Part shown: piece by piece, positions 43,279 through 56,449 of the stretch
How the letters are laid out: every line of letters begins with the position of its first letter
Numbering within the stretch: position 1 is the stretch's first letter
Source of the DNA: Arion vulgaris
Lineage: Eukaryota; Mollusca; Gastropoda; Stylommatophora; Arionidae
Direction: 5' to 3'
Length of the DNA stretch: 64,000 bases
NCBI GenBank assembly: GCA_020796225.1
Contig: CM036756.1
Coordinates: 64,471,644 to 64,535,643 of the forward strand
Position numbers and translations under genes: made by a program
Notes under the pieces: model-generated
The model's input: the letters and a program-made list of their open reading frames with translations, nothing else
Told to the model about the DNA's origin: nothing
Database searches by the model: none

Positions 43279-43925
43279 ATGTTAGAAGATGAAACACTGG
43301 AAAGGGTTGAGCAGTTTACATATCTTGGTAGCGTACTGACACTAAATGGTGGCACAGAGGAAGATATAAAATCACGTCTGAGTAAGGCCAGAACCGCTTT
43401 TGCCAGAATGAAACCAGTATGGAAGTCCAAAATCTACAATAGGACCACAAAGCTTAAACTCTATAAAAGCATTGTTTTGCCAGTTTTGCTCTACGGATCG
43501 GAGTGTTGGAGGATGACCAAAGGAGATACTAGCAGGATGTCAGTTTTCCACCACTCTTGTCTTCGCAGAATCTTGGGAATCTTTTGGCCAGTAAAAATAT
43601 CCAATAACCAACTACTCCAAGACACAAGACAAGAGTCAATGAATGACATACTCAAAAGAGAAGATGGAAATGGCTCGGACATGTTATGAGAATGAGACAA
43701 GAAATGCCTGCAAGGATAGCCCTCACTTGGACACCAGAGGGAAAGAGAAAGAAAGGCAGACCACGGACAACATGGAGGCGCATGATGGAAGAGGAACTGG
43801 ACACCGCATCTCTGACGTGGGGCTCTGCGCTGAAGGTTGCACGGGACAGGAGAGCATGGAAAGTCCTTTCTGAAGCCCCATGTGTCACTAGGCATGACGG
43901 GATTAAGTAAGTAAGTAAGAATAGA
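43279..43925 (+). pseudogene. LINE RT C-terminal region and 3' tail
   Basis: The frame 43279-43689 reads VEQFTYLGSVLTLNGGTEED, then KLKLYKSIVLPVLLYGSECW (the conserved YGSE-W block). After one frameshift near 43660, the frame 43686-43910 reads MRMRQEMPARIALTWTPEGK and KGRPRTTWRRMMEEEL, ending before a (gtaa)n tail at 43905-43918. A short tandem tail is common in RTE/CR1-type LINEs. RT catalytic motifs are not included. Confidence 0.78.
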
Positions 43926-44374
43926 TCTTGGAAGTTTTTGGTTTTATATCTCAATACGCGAAATACATGTACAATTAACAAATAAGTCATACAAGTAACT
44001 TTAAGAAGTGACAAAACAATTTATTTTAATCAAACCAAAAATTGACCAACATCACGTGCAGGATAGTAAATGTGTTTGTTTCGCGTAAACCAATCATTTC
44101 ACTTCTAGCGGGAGATTCTACACTCCTCCACGATTTCCTGTCTCCATCTGGCCGAGAAAATATTCCCACGCTATTTGTGTATATCGCAACGCACCAGTCT
44201 TCTTTCCTGCTGGTGTATTTTAACTGTGAGCGTTGTTTTATCTTTCTATCCATACTTTCTTACAATCGTAGTTTTTTTTAAGCTGTGCACTAAAACATAA
44301 TGTTTTTGTAGCCGTTTTAATTTGCTGCGTGTGTATGTGCGTTTGAATTTTAGCAGCCTAAGTAGTTTAACAGA

Positions 44375-44618
44375 TTTAAAGAAGGGTTGATTTCATTGCA
44401 TTAGATTTCCTCATTTGTCTCGACTCCTCTCTGCAGAAATGGTTCGTCACATGCCGAGAGTATTGTACAAAGCACGAACACAGTAGCCGCAGCAAATGTG
44501 ACAAGGATCTCCGGAAAAAATGCAGCCGTGAACCGAACAACGCGGTTCAGATTCGAACTCAACGTCCGTCAGAACGCAAAACAAATGGTTTGTTGATTTC
44601 GCCCCAGCGACTCCATTA
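44375..44618 (-). mobile_element. SINE family B copy 6
   Basis: See 39690-39935; the two are near-identical copies of a subtype. A G-family stub follows at about 44690-44760. Confidence 0.7.
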
Positions 44619-44773
44619 GTAAATAGTGTTACAGTGTGCTGCTCAGAGCATATATTCATAAGAGACATTTAAAAAAAGTTAATATGGGACACATGAAAAT
44701 AGAGGCATATACTTTACAGAACTTCGCAATCAGCCACAGTAGTCGAGTCTGAACGGTGCTGGGTGTGTGTGGG

Positions 44774-45053
44774 TGATTAGATAAACTTGTGCTGATCGCA
44801 TTGCCTCAAGTGCCGGCGACGAATCTTTCAAATGTCTGCCCTATCAGTTGTCGATAGTACCTGGCATGCTTGCCATGTTTATAACGGAGAATCAGGGTTC
44901 AATTCCGGAGAATCAGGGTTCATTCCGGAGAGGGAGTATGAGAAACGACTACCACATCCAAGGAAGGCAGCAGGCTCGCAGCTTACTCCCGGCACGGGGA
45001 GGTCGTGACGAAAAAAAACCCAATACGGGACTTTTTCGAGGCCCCATGATTGG
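44774..45053 (+). pseudogene. 18S rRNA pseudogene fragment
   Basis: The + strand matches the 5' domain of nuclear small-subunit rRNA: gcaacgaatctttcaaatg-like and tgtctgccctatcagttgtc near 44830, the block ggagaatcagggttcaattc, ctaccacatccaaggaaggc, cagcaggctcgcagcttac, and gggactttttcgaggcccc. These correspond to roughly one sixth of 18S. Changes from the conserved sequence include the tandem duplication of gaatcagggttcattccgga at about 44888-44930 and several substitutions in normally invariant positions. Both edges are abrupt. It is therefore a displaced, non-functional fragment. Confidence 0.9.
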
Positions 45054-45074
45054 TACAGACCGTGATCTATCTGG

Positions 45075-45335
45075 TAAAGATAATGATATCTCCTGCTTGA
45101 TTCAAACGTATTGGCCTTGTCTTTCCTTCGGATGAAACAAAGTCTTGCAGAGAGGGGGTTTGTGCAAAATTACCATTGCACATTCCCATATCAGCTGCCC
45201 AGGCTAGGCACAAATGGAGAGAAACACTTCATCCTCGCTGTTGGCTCAGACACAACACGGAAAGCAACAGTCATGAAAGACTTAAAGATGAGCATGTTAA
45301 GTGACCGTCTCTGTAAAGACGCAAAAGGCCATATA
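45075..45335. repeat. Repeat family N, diverged copy
   Basis: Shares ctgcttgattcaaacgta, gggtttgtgcaaaat and aggcacaaatggagaga with the duplicated unit at 29025-29460. The 107-codon ORF at 45111-45434 lies over it and is not recognised. Confidence 0.5.
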
Positions 45336-46118
45336 AATAGAAGTATGCGTGAAGTTATAGTAAAAGTAGTAACGTATAAAGAATTACTACCGAAAATAAA
45401 AATCAAAGCAATAAAATATGACATGACACATTGATCAAAACCTTAATAGAAGGGAAAATTTGATGGTCGACGAACAATAGGAAGACCGAAATACAAGTAA
45501 GAATGAAACATCAAAAGAAGGACAAAATATGCTACAACCTGACAGAGTGCGATATACGAAAATCTAGAAATCTGAGGTGGTCAGATCAGATCATCGAGTG
45601 CTGTTTATTTTCATATTTAATTTTACATTACTTATGTAATACTATATATACCTGTCTTTGTTGGATTGCCCAGTCTGACAGAGTGTAATATAAAGACAGA
45701 AGATAGGGGTTGTTGAAGGTCCAATGCAGTTAACCTTCGAGACGTAGTCTGTGTTTAACCATTCAGCACCTGAAAGGCTTATAGCTGTCTTCCCGTGGAC
45801 ATAAACACATACCCATGGTGATTTAAAGCCCACTGCAATGGATCTTTAATACGTTCTGTCTCCTGTCATGGTGTTGCTTTCTGCCAAACAATTCCTGGTC
45901 TATTGTTTTCCTTCCAAGTGTATAACTTACCTTTCTCTTGTGAGCGCCTTTTCTTTTCCACCAGTATTTGATTAGTTTGACAGAAATACAATATTTGATT
46001 TGTTTTATCTCCTATACCAGTAACAATTTATTCTTAACTCTCAACTTTTCAAGGACTCTTCATTTGTTTTGTTATGTCCATTATCTACACACATTCCTTC
46101 ATTTGGTGAGCTTTTAAA
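45336..46118. other. No recognisable gene
   Basis: Nothing recognised between the repeat N copy and the 77-bp array. Confidence 0.35.
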
Positions 46119-46889
46119 TGTGAGTCTTGCTGTATGTTGTACACGGAAATGAATCCAATTTTTTGCTGTTTATCATTTGTATGTAACTTCCTCAGGAGGT
46201 TTGCTTATGCTTGTACAAGGAAATGAATTTCCCAAATTTTTTTGCTTTTTATCATTTGTATGTAACTTCCTCAGGGAGGTCTTGCTGTATGTTGTACACG
46301 GAAATGAATCCAATTTTCTTGCTGTTTATCATTTGTATGTAACTTCCTCAGAGAGGTCTTGCTGTATGTTGTACACGGAAATGAATCCAATTTTCTTGCT
46401 GTTTATCATTTGTATGTAACTTCCTCAGGGAGGTCTTGCTGTATGTTGTACACAGACATGAATCCAATTTTCTTGCTGTTTATCATTTGTATGTAACTTC
46501 CTCAGGGAGGTCTTGCTGTATGTTGTACACAGACATGAATCCAATTTTCTTGCTGTTTATCACTTGTATGTAACTTCCTCAGGGAGGTCTTGCTGTATGT
46601 TGTACACAGACATGAATCCAATTTTCTTGCTGTTTATCACTTGTATGTAACTTCCTCAGGAGGTCTTGCTGTATGTTGTACACGACATGAATCCAATTTT
46701 CTTGTTCTGTTTACATTTGTATAACTTCCTCAGAGGTCTTGCTGTATGTTGTACACGGACATGAATCCAATTTTCTTGCTGTTTATCATTTGTATGTAAC
46801 TTCCTCAGAGAGGTCTTGCTGTATGTTGTACACGGACATGAATCCAATTTTCTTGCTGTTTATCATGTGTATGTAACTTCCTCAGGGAG
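46119..46889 (+). repeat. 77-bp tandem array ending on the homer exon acceptor
   Basis: Nine units end at AG positions 46195, 46274, 46351, 46428, 46505, 46582, 46659, 46733 and 46808; the tenth AG, 46885, is the real exon acceptor. The step is 77 bp in the regular part. Each unit ends gtatgtaacttcctcag, and the next bases ggag are also the first four of the exon (46886-46889). Unit eight (46660-46733) has several single-base losses. Confidence 0.95.
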
Positions 46890-47042
46890 CAGCCAATCTT
46901 CACCACAAAGGCCCATGTATTCCAGATAGATGCTGGCACTAAGAAAGATTGGATTCCTGCCAGTAAAAATGCAGTCAGTGTCTCATTCTTCTTTGACAGC
47001 ATCAGAAACACCTATAGAATCATTAGTGTGGAGGGGTCAAAG
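46886..47042 (+). CDS. homer: homer exon: EVH1 first half
   Basis: The acceptor is cttcctcag|g and the donor aag|gtcagt. The first base completes a split Gly codon; then 52 codons run from [12 protein letters not shown] to [10 protein letters not shown]14 and W24, which line the PPxxF groove in mammalian Homer, are present (AHVF, KKDW). The segment agrees with animal Homers at most positions. It ends in phase 0. The upstream 77-bp array supplies nine copies of the acceptor. The preceding coding exon (about ATG GG) is not identified with confidence. Confidence 0.95.
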
Positions 47043-50000
47043 GTCAGTACAGCTTTAGAAAAAAATTATAAAATTTCCAATATTGTCAAGTAGTTTTAGC
47101 AGTAAAGAATTACTTGCATATGTTCAGAGAATGCAGTGACCAATCTCGGGATGTTATAATTTTCCAAAGAGTTTGTTCTTGAGTGGTACCAGGGAATGAC
47201 CACATCAGTTTTCGATGCCACATTCATCATTTTAAGTTTATCATCCAATAACTTGTCCTAAGTAGAACTTTGTCACCCTAACAGTCCTATCGAATTTCAC
47301 TCTTACAAGCCAGATATCCCACCTCTGCAGCCTTCATGCTCAAATCATCAGTTACATCCTGAATCCATTTTCTCTGTTGTAATCTCTGTTCTTTGCTGGG
47401 ATACCTCATTCGTTAATGGTTTTCTTCAACCTTTTGTATTTTTTGTTTATCCAAAATACTTAATTTTCTTAGTTGTAGCATCATCAATTTTCTGTAATTT
47501 TGTTTTCCTTCTGGATAGAGAAACTGTGTTACACTTACATTTTTTTTTTCAGATCCAGAAGCACTTGAGCTTTTCAGCTCTTTGGCTCGGTGCCATGGAC
47601 ATCGTAACCCTTCGGTTCGGTGCCACGAACACCGTAAATCTGGGGAATCTGTGGCTTTTTCTGCCATCCCGCGGAATTGAACCCGCACACACAGAGGGAT
47701 AGTCACCGCAGTCCCAACAGCCTACTGAAAACGCTGGGCAGACGGGCACACTTACATTCAAAAGCATGTATATGCATTTCCACATTATAAGTTACTCTCA
47801 CCTCAAAGAGTGATTTTGCTATGATACAATGGATACAAAGTAAAAGGCCGGCCACACAAAAGATGGATCTCAGAGATAACAGAGGCAACGAAAGACACTA
47901 TTTATGATATCTCTTCTAATCCTGACGCTGAGGCAAAACAGTGTGGAGAAAAAGAAAAGAAGCTACTCTATTTTCCTTTTTCTCTGACCAACAAAACAAT
48001 CAGTGCACAACAATCCTTTTGAACTTTTGTATGACAACAACAAAGTCTAGTCTTGCCTATTCTTTATAGGATGCCCAAGTCTGACCCACTAGTATAACAA
48101 TTACAATTCTTCAACCAATATATGACAAACAAAATCATTTACATGCTGCTTTGTGTTTTTAAATATTATGTTTAGGTTGGCAGTGGGCAATTTTGATTGA
48201 GTATAAACATTAATGTATAAACAGTATAAACATTATTTTTAATGAATGGGCAATAAAAAGCTTGAAGATGGAAAAATCACCAGGATGTGATAATATTTCA
48301 GCAGAATTTATCAAAGCAGGAGGAGAGCAAAGCATAAAAATATATCATGCAATATGCAAAAAGGTATGGGAAACAGGAATATGGCCAAAGGAATGGAAAA
48401 GATCAATATTTATCCCAATACCTAAAAAGGGAGACACCAAATTATGTACTAACTATAGAACAGTGGCATTGATAAGCCACGCAAGTAAAATCTTATTAAA
48501 AATTATTATGGGAAGACTTTATAGGAAAATGGAAGAAAATATCAACATAACACAAGCTGGGTTTAGACGGAACAGAGGTACATGTGACCATATATTTAAC
48601 ATGAGAACAATCATAGAAAAATCTAGTGAGTATAATGTAGATCTATACTCTTGCTTTATTGACCACTCAAAGACATTTGATTGTGTAGAGCATCAGGAAT
48701 TGTGGAGGATTATGGGAGAAATGGGATTCCCATTACATTTGATAAAGATCATAAGAGAACTTTATAGTGATCAAATGGTGGCTGTAAGAACGTGTGATGA
48801 TACATCAGACTGGTTTGACATTGGGCAGGGAGTCAGACAAGGCTGCATTCTATCGTCGTCCTAACATATATGCTAAAAACATGAGGAATGTTACAGAAGG
48901 TAGCGGAAAAGAACAATACAATCCTTTTATAATCGGAGGAAGAGAAATACCTGAACTAAGATGCACTGACGATACAGTGTTACTGTCAACATCACAAAAG
49001 GGATTGAGAAATTATTAGGAGAAGTGAAAGATAAAGCGAAAAACAAAATCTATATCTCAATGTGGCAAAAACAAAAATAATGACAACAGATAAACGAACA
49101 TGACAAATGATATTTTTATCAATGGAGAGAAAGTAGAAAATGTGAACAGTTTTGAATATCTTGGTTCACTGCTAACAACAGATGGAAATGGGATGAAGGA
49201 AATTAAAAGAACAAACATGGCTTTACAAAAAATGAAACAACTCAAAATAGTATGGAACGGAACTGATAAGAAAACAAAGATCAGAATACTAAGAGCATGC
49301 ATATTCCCAGTGGCAACGTATGGGTGTGAAGCATGGACATTTAATAAAGCAGTGGATAAACATATATGTGCTTTTGAATATAAGTGTTTCAGAAGAGTCC
49401 TTCGTATATCTTGGACAGAGAAGAGAACAAATAGCTCTATCCAGAAAGAACTCAAAATCAAAGAAAACTGGCTGATGCTACAAATAAGAAAGAGAAAATT
49501 GAGATATTTTGGACATATAAAAACACATGACGGGCTGGAGAAGACTATCATGGAAGGAAGCATACCGGCAAAGAGAAGAAGAGGAAGACCACGGAGAAGA
49601 TGGATTCAGGATGTAACTGATGGTTTGAACATTACGGCTGCAGAGGCAGGACATCTGGCCTACGAGAGAGAAATTCCGGAGGACTGTTGGAGGACTGTCA
49701 AAAAATTCTGCTCAGGACAAGCTATTTGATGATGATAAACATTAATTATTGAAGGTGGTCACATTTAAATATTTTGAAGGCTACATACCGCTCACAGAAT
49801 GTTGGGGATCTCTGATATAGAGCAAAAGTTATTTTAGAAATTTTAGCCTTATGTTTAGAAGTTTGATAAATATTGTGGTTCATCCGTGAAGCTTTTTTCA
49901 CATATGTACCAGTTTTTCTTGCACTTTCCGATTCTCTTTTTTCCGATTCTTGCTTTTGTGTGTGTTTTTTTTACAGTAAACATAATCCTTGGCATGGGAT

Positions 50001-52257
50001 TTTTTTTCTTTGCTTAGTTGACCTTGCTGAATTATTTTGTTTCTTAGACCTGCATGTTGATCATTATAAGATTTATTTGATTGATTGATAGGATCATAAT
50101 CATTGCACTTTAGTGAATAACCTTGTGGTCTCTTTCATACATAAGAAGATCTCAGAGGCAGTGCACAAACTGTGTAGCACTGACAAGGGCCCCGATGTAA
50201 TTTAGGTGAAAATATTTTGTAGGAATTAATTTTTTTAGTATCCCTAAAGGGAATTTCACCTGGGCAGTGACTTTCCAGTCCGCTCTTCTCGATTTTGAGC
50301 TGCCAAGAGTTTTTTATGTGCTCAACTTGAATATGGGACCTATGTTTTATCGTTCTTCTCCAATAGAACTAGTAACTTGATCTCACTTACACTGAGATCA
50401 GGGGTCCCTGGAAAAATATCCTGATGGCTCCTTGAGGTAGTGAACCAAGTACCTTCAGAACAATAGGCGAGCACCTAACCTCTACACCACATGCTGCATA
50501 TAATAATCACATTTATACCTGTTTGTTGCATTGCAATTATATATCACTACTGTGAACCAGTGAGAGCCGCTGTAGCGTAGTTGTTAGTGAACTCGCCGCA
50601 AGGCTGGTGGTCTGGGTTCAGCTCCAATGCGCATGGAATTTTTCCCGACCAAAGCGGCTCTCAGGTTGACCCAGCCTCAACTGGGTACCAGACATGCTCT
50701 GGGAAAGTAAAGGCGGCCGGCGTGATGCTGACCACATCACCCATTGTGTGCCGACGGTCAATGAAAAATACAGGGCTAACACTATATTGAGCTATATACC
50801 ACGAGGTATGAAAGGGTTCCTTTTACTTTTTACTTACTGTGAACCAGTGACAAATTACGCCTTAGAACTGCATATATAAAGTACTTCATCTTATTGTTGC
50901 AGGCGCTTGTCAACAGTACTATCACTCCAAACATGACATTCACCAAAACATCACAAAAATTTGGTCAGTGGTCGGATCCAAGGGCAAACACTGTATATGG
51001 TCTTGGATTTTCTTCTGAACAGGAGCTTACAAAGGTAACTGTTCTGCTACTTAAAACGTGGGATGCTCAGCCATCAAAATGTCATTGCTACTTTTGTTAC
51101 ATTTTAGTGTATTGTAGTTGCATGAGATGAATGAATAATGTAAGGAAACAATGTAATACATGGGGTCACAATACAATGTAATATATGCAGTTTTACAAAT
51201 AAGACGTTCTAACCATCTATATGTATGAAAACATTTGTGTGCTTTTGAATATAAGTGTTACAGAAGAGAGCAAATAGATCTATCCAGAAAGAACTCAAAA
51301 TCAAGGAAAACTGGCTGCCTAAAATGAGAAAGAGATAATTGAGGTATTTTAGACATATATATAAAGGACACGAAGGGCTGGAGAAGACGCATACCGGCAA
51401 AGAGAAGAGGAAGACCATGGAGAAGATAGATTCAGGATGTAACTGATGGTTTGAACATGACGGCTGCAGAGGTGGGACATCTGGCCTATGAGAGAGAAAT
51501 TCCGGAGATGGCAAAGTTCTGCTCAGAACAAGCTATTTGATAATGATGAACCGTTCTTGGCAAAAACTGTTTATATATCACGATAAGAATGATCAAAATG
51601 GTCGAGAAGAACGATCGAAACAAACAAATAAGCATATAATGCTGGGGATCTCCAGGAAAAAAAAATACACCTGTGAACCAAATGATGCATTGTGGATTTG
51701 AACTCACAATCTTCAGAATGCAAGGCAAACATCTTGACCACTTCACCACAGAGACCATCTAAGCGGAAAGTGTCACTGGGAAACTAGATTGTCATATTTT
51801 TCTCCTTCGTGTCTTGAGAGAAGTATTTTCAGTTTCACACCCTATGTGTAAAGAGAAACAAATGAGCTTTTGAAATGAACAGACTGTGCATCCTTGGAGA
51901 CCATCATTAAGAGATGAAGATGGAGGTGGTTTGGACATGTATGTCGTATGCCAGTGGGGGCATTGACTAGGAAAGCTCTCAGATGGACAGCAGGTGGAAA
52001 GAGAAGGCCTGGATGTCCAAAGAAAACATGAAGAACTGTGGAGAGAGAGTTGAATGAGTGCGGCCTGATGTTGGTAGAAAGGCAGCAGAACAGCAACAGT
52101 GGAAGCCTTATGTGTTATTTGGGACACAAAGAGGATATAGATAGATGTAAAGAGAATTGTTAATGTCTTGATTTTGTCCCTTGACAGCTCTTGATTGACT
52201 TCCTATTGATGTTTTATTTTGCTGAGGTATTTTGATGCCATAGGAAAACATTTATTT

Positions 52258-52289
<32 letters not shown>

Positions 52290-55200
52290 TACCTTTATGC
52301 ATTCGCCTGTTTTGAATTCAGGCGTAGTCAGGTCGCCTGGTATTGTGCATCTGACTGGTTTTTGTGTGAAAACCTGCTTTCCTTTTATCATAAAAGAACC
52401 TTGGCAGCTCAAAATCGAGAAGAGCAGGCGGGAAAGCGCTGTCCTGGCAAAATTCATTATATAAATTTTTAAAATTTCTACACATTATTTTCACCATCTT
52501 CTAAAGCACATCAGGGACCCTTGCCAGTGCTACATAGTTTGTGCACTGCCACTGAGATCTTTCTGTGTAAGAAAGAGATGGAGCACACATGGTTATTCAA
52601 CGAGCACATATTGTTATTCACCAAAGTGCAATGATGATAGTCCTATCAATCAATCAATCAACCAAACAAAAAAACAGGATTGATAGGTCTTACCGAGTTT
52701 GTTGTAAAAGAGTGTGACTAGATATGTGACCAGAGACATGATTATGTTCAATTGTAGATGAAATCCCTGCTATAAGTGTTCATAAATGATGCAACTAAGG
52801 ATTCCATCAAGGAGGCCAAATCTAGTTGTGACATCATGCTCCTAATGCAGCAAAACAGGAAGGATGTTTACTTTTAACAAAAAAAGCATGCACACATTAA
52901 CCTTCTTTTACGAGAGGCAAGCACCTAATCCCTATGCCACAGAGACCCGTGTCCTGTTCTTTTCTTGCCAGGTAATCCGCACATGGAATGAAAAATAACT
53001 CTAAATTATATCTTTAAAATGTAGTCTTGTTGAAGAAGACTCTGTGGAGATTCCTATGTAGCAACTATTTGTGGCACAGGGAAGTCAGAATTGTCATCAA
53101 ACAGGGACTGTTGAATGAGGTATTTGTTCTATTGATCTTTCTGCTAGCGCAGGTCTCACACACAGGTCTCCACACCAAAGGGTTTTGGTATTGACTGAGA
53201 CACAGGTGCAAGTTCACTAAATCCCAACTATCTCCCGCACTGGAATCAAATCAAGTGCCACCTTCACACAAATGGTTGAGTGTCTAACTTGTACACCCCA
53301 TTTTCTGACTACTGAATGACTTCTTGGACTGTATGCGCACCAAAAGAAAATAATTAGCAACATAAATAAATCTTACCAACTACTTTATATATCAATATAC
53401 CTTTTCTTGATAAAGGCCTTTTGGTTGAAACGTTGCTGTGTACTGTTTTTGTATTTTGTAAAACTACAGTACTTTATTTTTACGTGTTTCACCATTGCTT
53501 CATAGTTTTACAGCATTCTTCCCTGATATCAATAATATCAATATACTCAAAGTGTTAATAATAGTAATAAAATTCACTTTACTTTTTTGGGTTAAAATAC
53601 CAGGAGATCGGAGCACCTATGGACATGTCCGGAGTGCTATGATGAAAGTCCTCATATAACTGATAACCAGGATACTATATTTAAAAATGAAAATAATAAT
53701 TACAATTAACACTACTATTAATTTAGCAACATAATTAATTTGAGACAGACATATTATTCAACAGCATAATTACTACATATTATTTAACTGCTTAATTACT
53801 GTGAGACAGATATATTATTTATCAGCATAATTACTTTGAGACAGACATTATTTAACTGCATAATTACTTTGAGACAGACATATTATTTAACAGCATAATT
53901 ACTTTGAGACAGACATATTATTTAACTGCATAATTACTTTGAGACAGACATATTATTTAACAGCATAATTACTTTGAGACAGACATTATTTAACAGCATA
54001 ATTACTTGGAGACAGATATTATTTAACTGCATAATTACTTTGAGACAGACATATTATTTAACTGCATAATTACTAGATATTATTTAACTTCATAATTAAG
54101 AACATAATTAAGTTGAGAGACAGTATAGAAATGAAGACAGGAAAAAAAAAGTGGGTACAAAATTAGTACTGAACTTATCAAATCAACCAAGTCAGGTCAT
54201 ATTGACCAGAAGTATTTCCCAATACTTGATGTACCAGACCCACTTTGACACACAAGACGCACTTTTACATAACTTTGACATACCAGACCCACTTTGACAT
54301 ACCAGACCCACTTTAATGTGCCAGATCCACTTTGATGTGCCAGATCCACTCTGACGTGCCAGATCCACTTTGACATACTACCCCCTTTGACATACTATAC
54401 CCCACTTTAACATAACTTGGACAAACCAGACCCACTTTGACACAATGTTGACATACCAGACCCTATTTGACATACCAGACCCACTTTGACATAACTTTGA
54501 CATACCATACCCACTGTGACTTGTCAGACCCACTGTGACTTGTCAGACCCACTTTGACTTGCCAGACCCACGTTGACTTACCAGACCCACTTTGACTTAC
54601 CAGACCCACTTTGACGTACCAGACCCACTTTAGACAATATCATGGATATTTAAACTGCATGACTGAAAAGGATGAAAAATGAAATTGAACACCATTAAGG
54701 AAAGGAAAGTTACAGAGAGACATCGCCACTAACCCAATCTGGTAGATGGGAGATTCTGAAAATAAAATGATATATCAGACTTAAGTCCAAGTGAAAGGAT
54801 GTGTTATATCAGGTGTTTTGTTTCTTATGTGTTTCAGTTCATTGACAAGTTTAAGGACATTAAAGAGCTGACACGTCAGACAGACCAGGTCAAGAATGTA
54901 GAGGTGAATGGTGGAGTAGAAAACCATTCTCTTTCACCTCAGCACACTCGACAGAATCTTCATCAACGAACCAGCAGTCTTTCCTCTATACAGGTATAGT
55001 TAGCTCATCCAGTTATTTTTTGTAATTTTATGTTTATCTTTGAAAAATAACAGGTGCGATAACTGTATTTACATTTCATTGTATGATTTCATAATTATAG
55101 TATATATGTTGTTAATGTAATATGCTGCCTTATAATCTCAGTTGGTAGACATATGAATTATAATCTCAGTTGGTATATATATATATATGAATTATAATCT

Positions 55201-56017
55201 CAGTTGGTAGACACATATATATATGAATTATAATCTCACTTGGTAGACACATATATATGAATTATAATCTCACTTGGTAGACACATATATATGTATTATA
55301 ATACCAGTTGGTAGACATGTATTATAATCTCACTTGGTAGACATATATATATGTATTATAATACCAGTTGGTAGACATATATATATTATAATCTCAGCTA
55401 GTAAATATATACAAGGTGTTCAAGATAAAAGTAGCCTGTGAAGGGAAGCAATCTGGTATATATTTATGAAAATGAGAAGGTTCAATTATGATGAAGTATA
55501 GGTCAAGTACGCAAGCTTTTTGTAATTATGGTGTGGGAAGGGACGATGAAACAATGTGAGGTAGGACAAGCTACTCAGAACCGGTTTAAATAGTAAAATA
55601 ACATAACGCAATGTGTAACTGGCAACTTTGATTTGTCAATGGGTCTACTTTTATCTTGAACACCCTTTTCAATATTGAATCCAGTTTTGCAGCACAGCAT
55701 CAGGATAAGAAGAGATTTCTAGAACTAGCTTTTGTGTATGCTTCATAAACAGTGTATTTTCGTTGCGTCTGTTATCTCTGAGGTCCAAATTTTGCGTGAC
55801 CGACCTTTTGCTTTGTACCCACTGTATCAGAGTCATATTGCTCTTTGAGGTGCACCGTCTGTTGGTAATCTACTTCTGTGGCTGAACCATTTAATTTGTT
55901 GTTTTTTTACGAAGCTCAGTACTGATGTTGTATCCACTTTTGTCGGATGTCTTCGTTTCTAAACCTGTCTCTTCTTGATATTGCCAGCATTCTGCGTAGA
56001 CACTTCAACTCTATGTA

Positions 56018-56081
<64 letters not shown>

Positions 56082-56414
56082 AACTCATTGGTACTTTTTC
56101 ATTTTATAATCTCAACTTCTAGACACATATCTTTATAATTTTAGTTTGCTAGTCTCAGGGTTTATATAATCTGATCATGTTTTTCATTTTGTTATAATGA
56201 GTACAAAGCAAGAGGAAGACCATGCAAAAGATGGAGCATGGCATCAAGAACAACTTCGACAATGAATATCAGCTTACAAAATGCCTTAAACAAGCACACC
56301 CAAGATCACTACTTTTCCCCCACACACACACTACACTACACCGACACACACCACACACACACCCACCACACTCACCCACCACACACACACACACACACAC
56401 ACCCACCCCACCCA

Positions 56415-56449
<35 letters not shown>

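Noticed and set aside
45111..45434. 107-codon ORF
   Set aside because: Overlaps repeat family N and resembles nothing I recognise; left as repeat.
46177..46419. 80-codon ORF and reverse ORFs over 46656-47011
   Set aside because: Translations of the 77-bp array; 46805-47011 minus is the shadow of a homer exon.
51209..51514. 101-codon minus-strand ORF
   Set aside because: Antisense shadow of a plus-strand LINE fragment.
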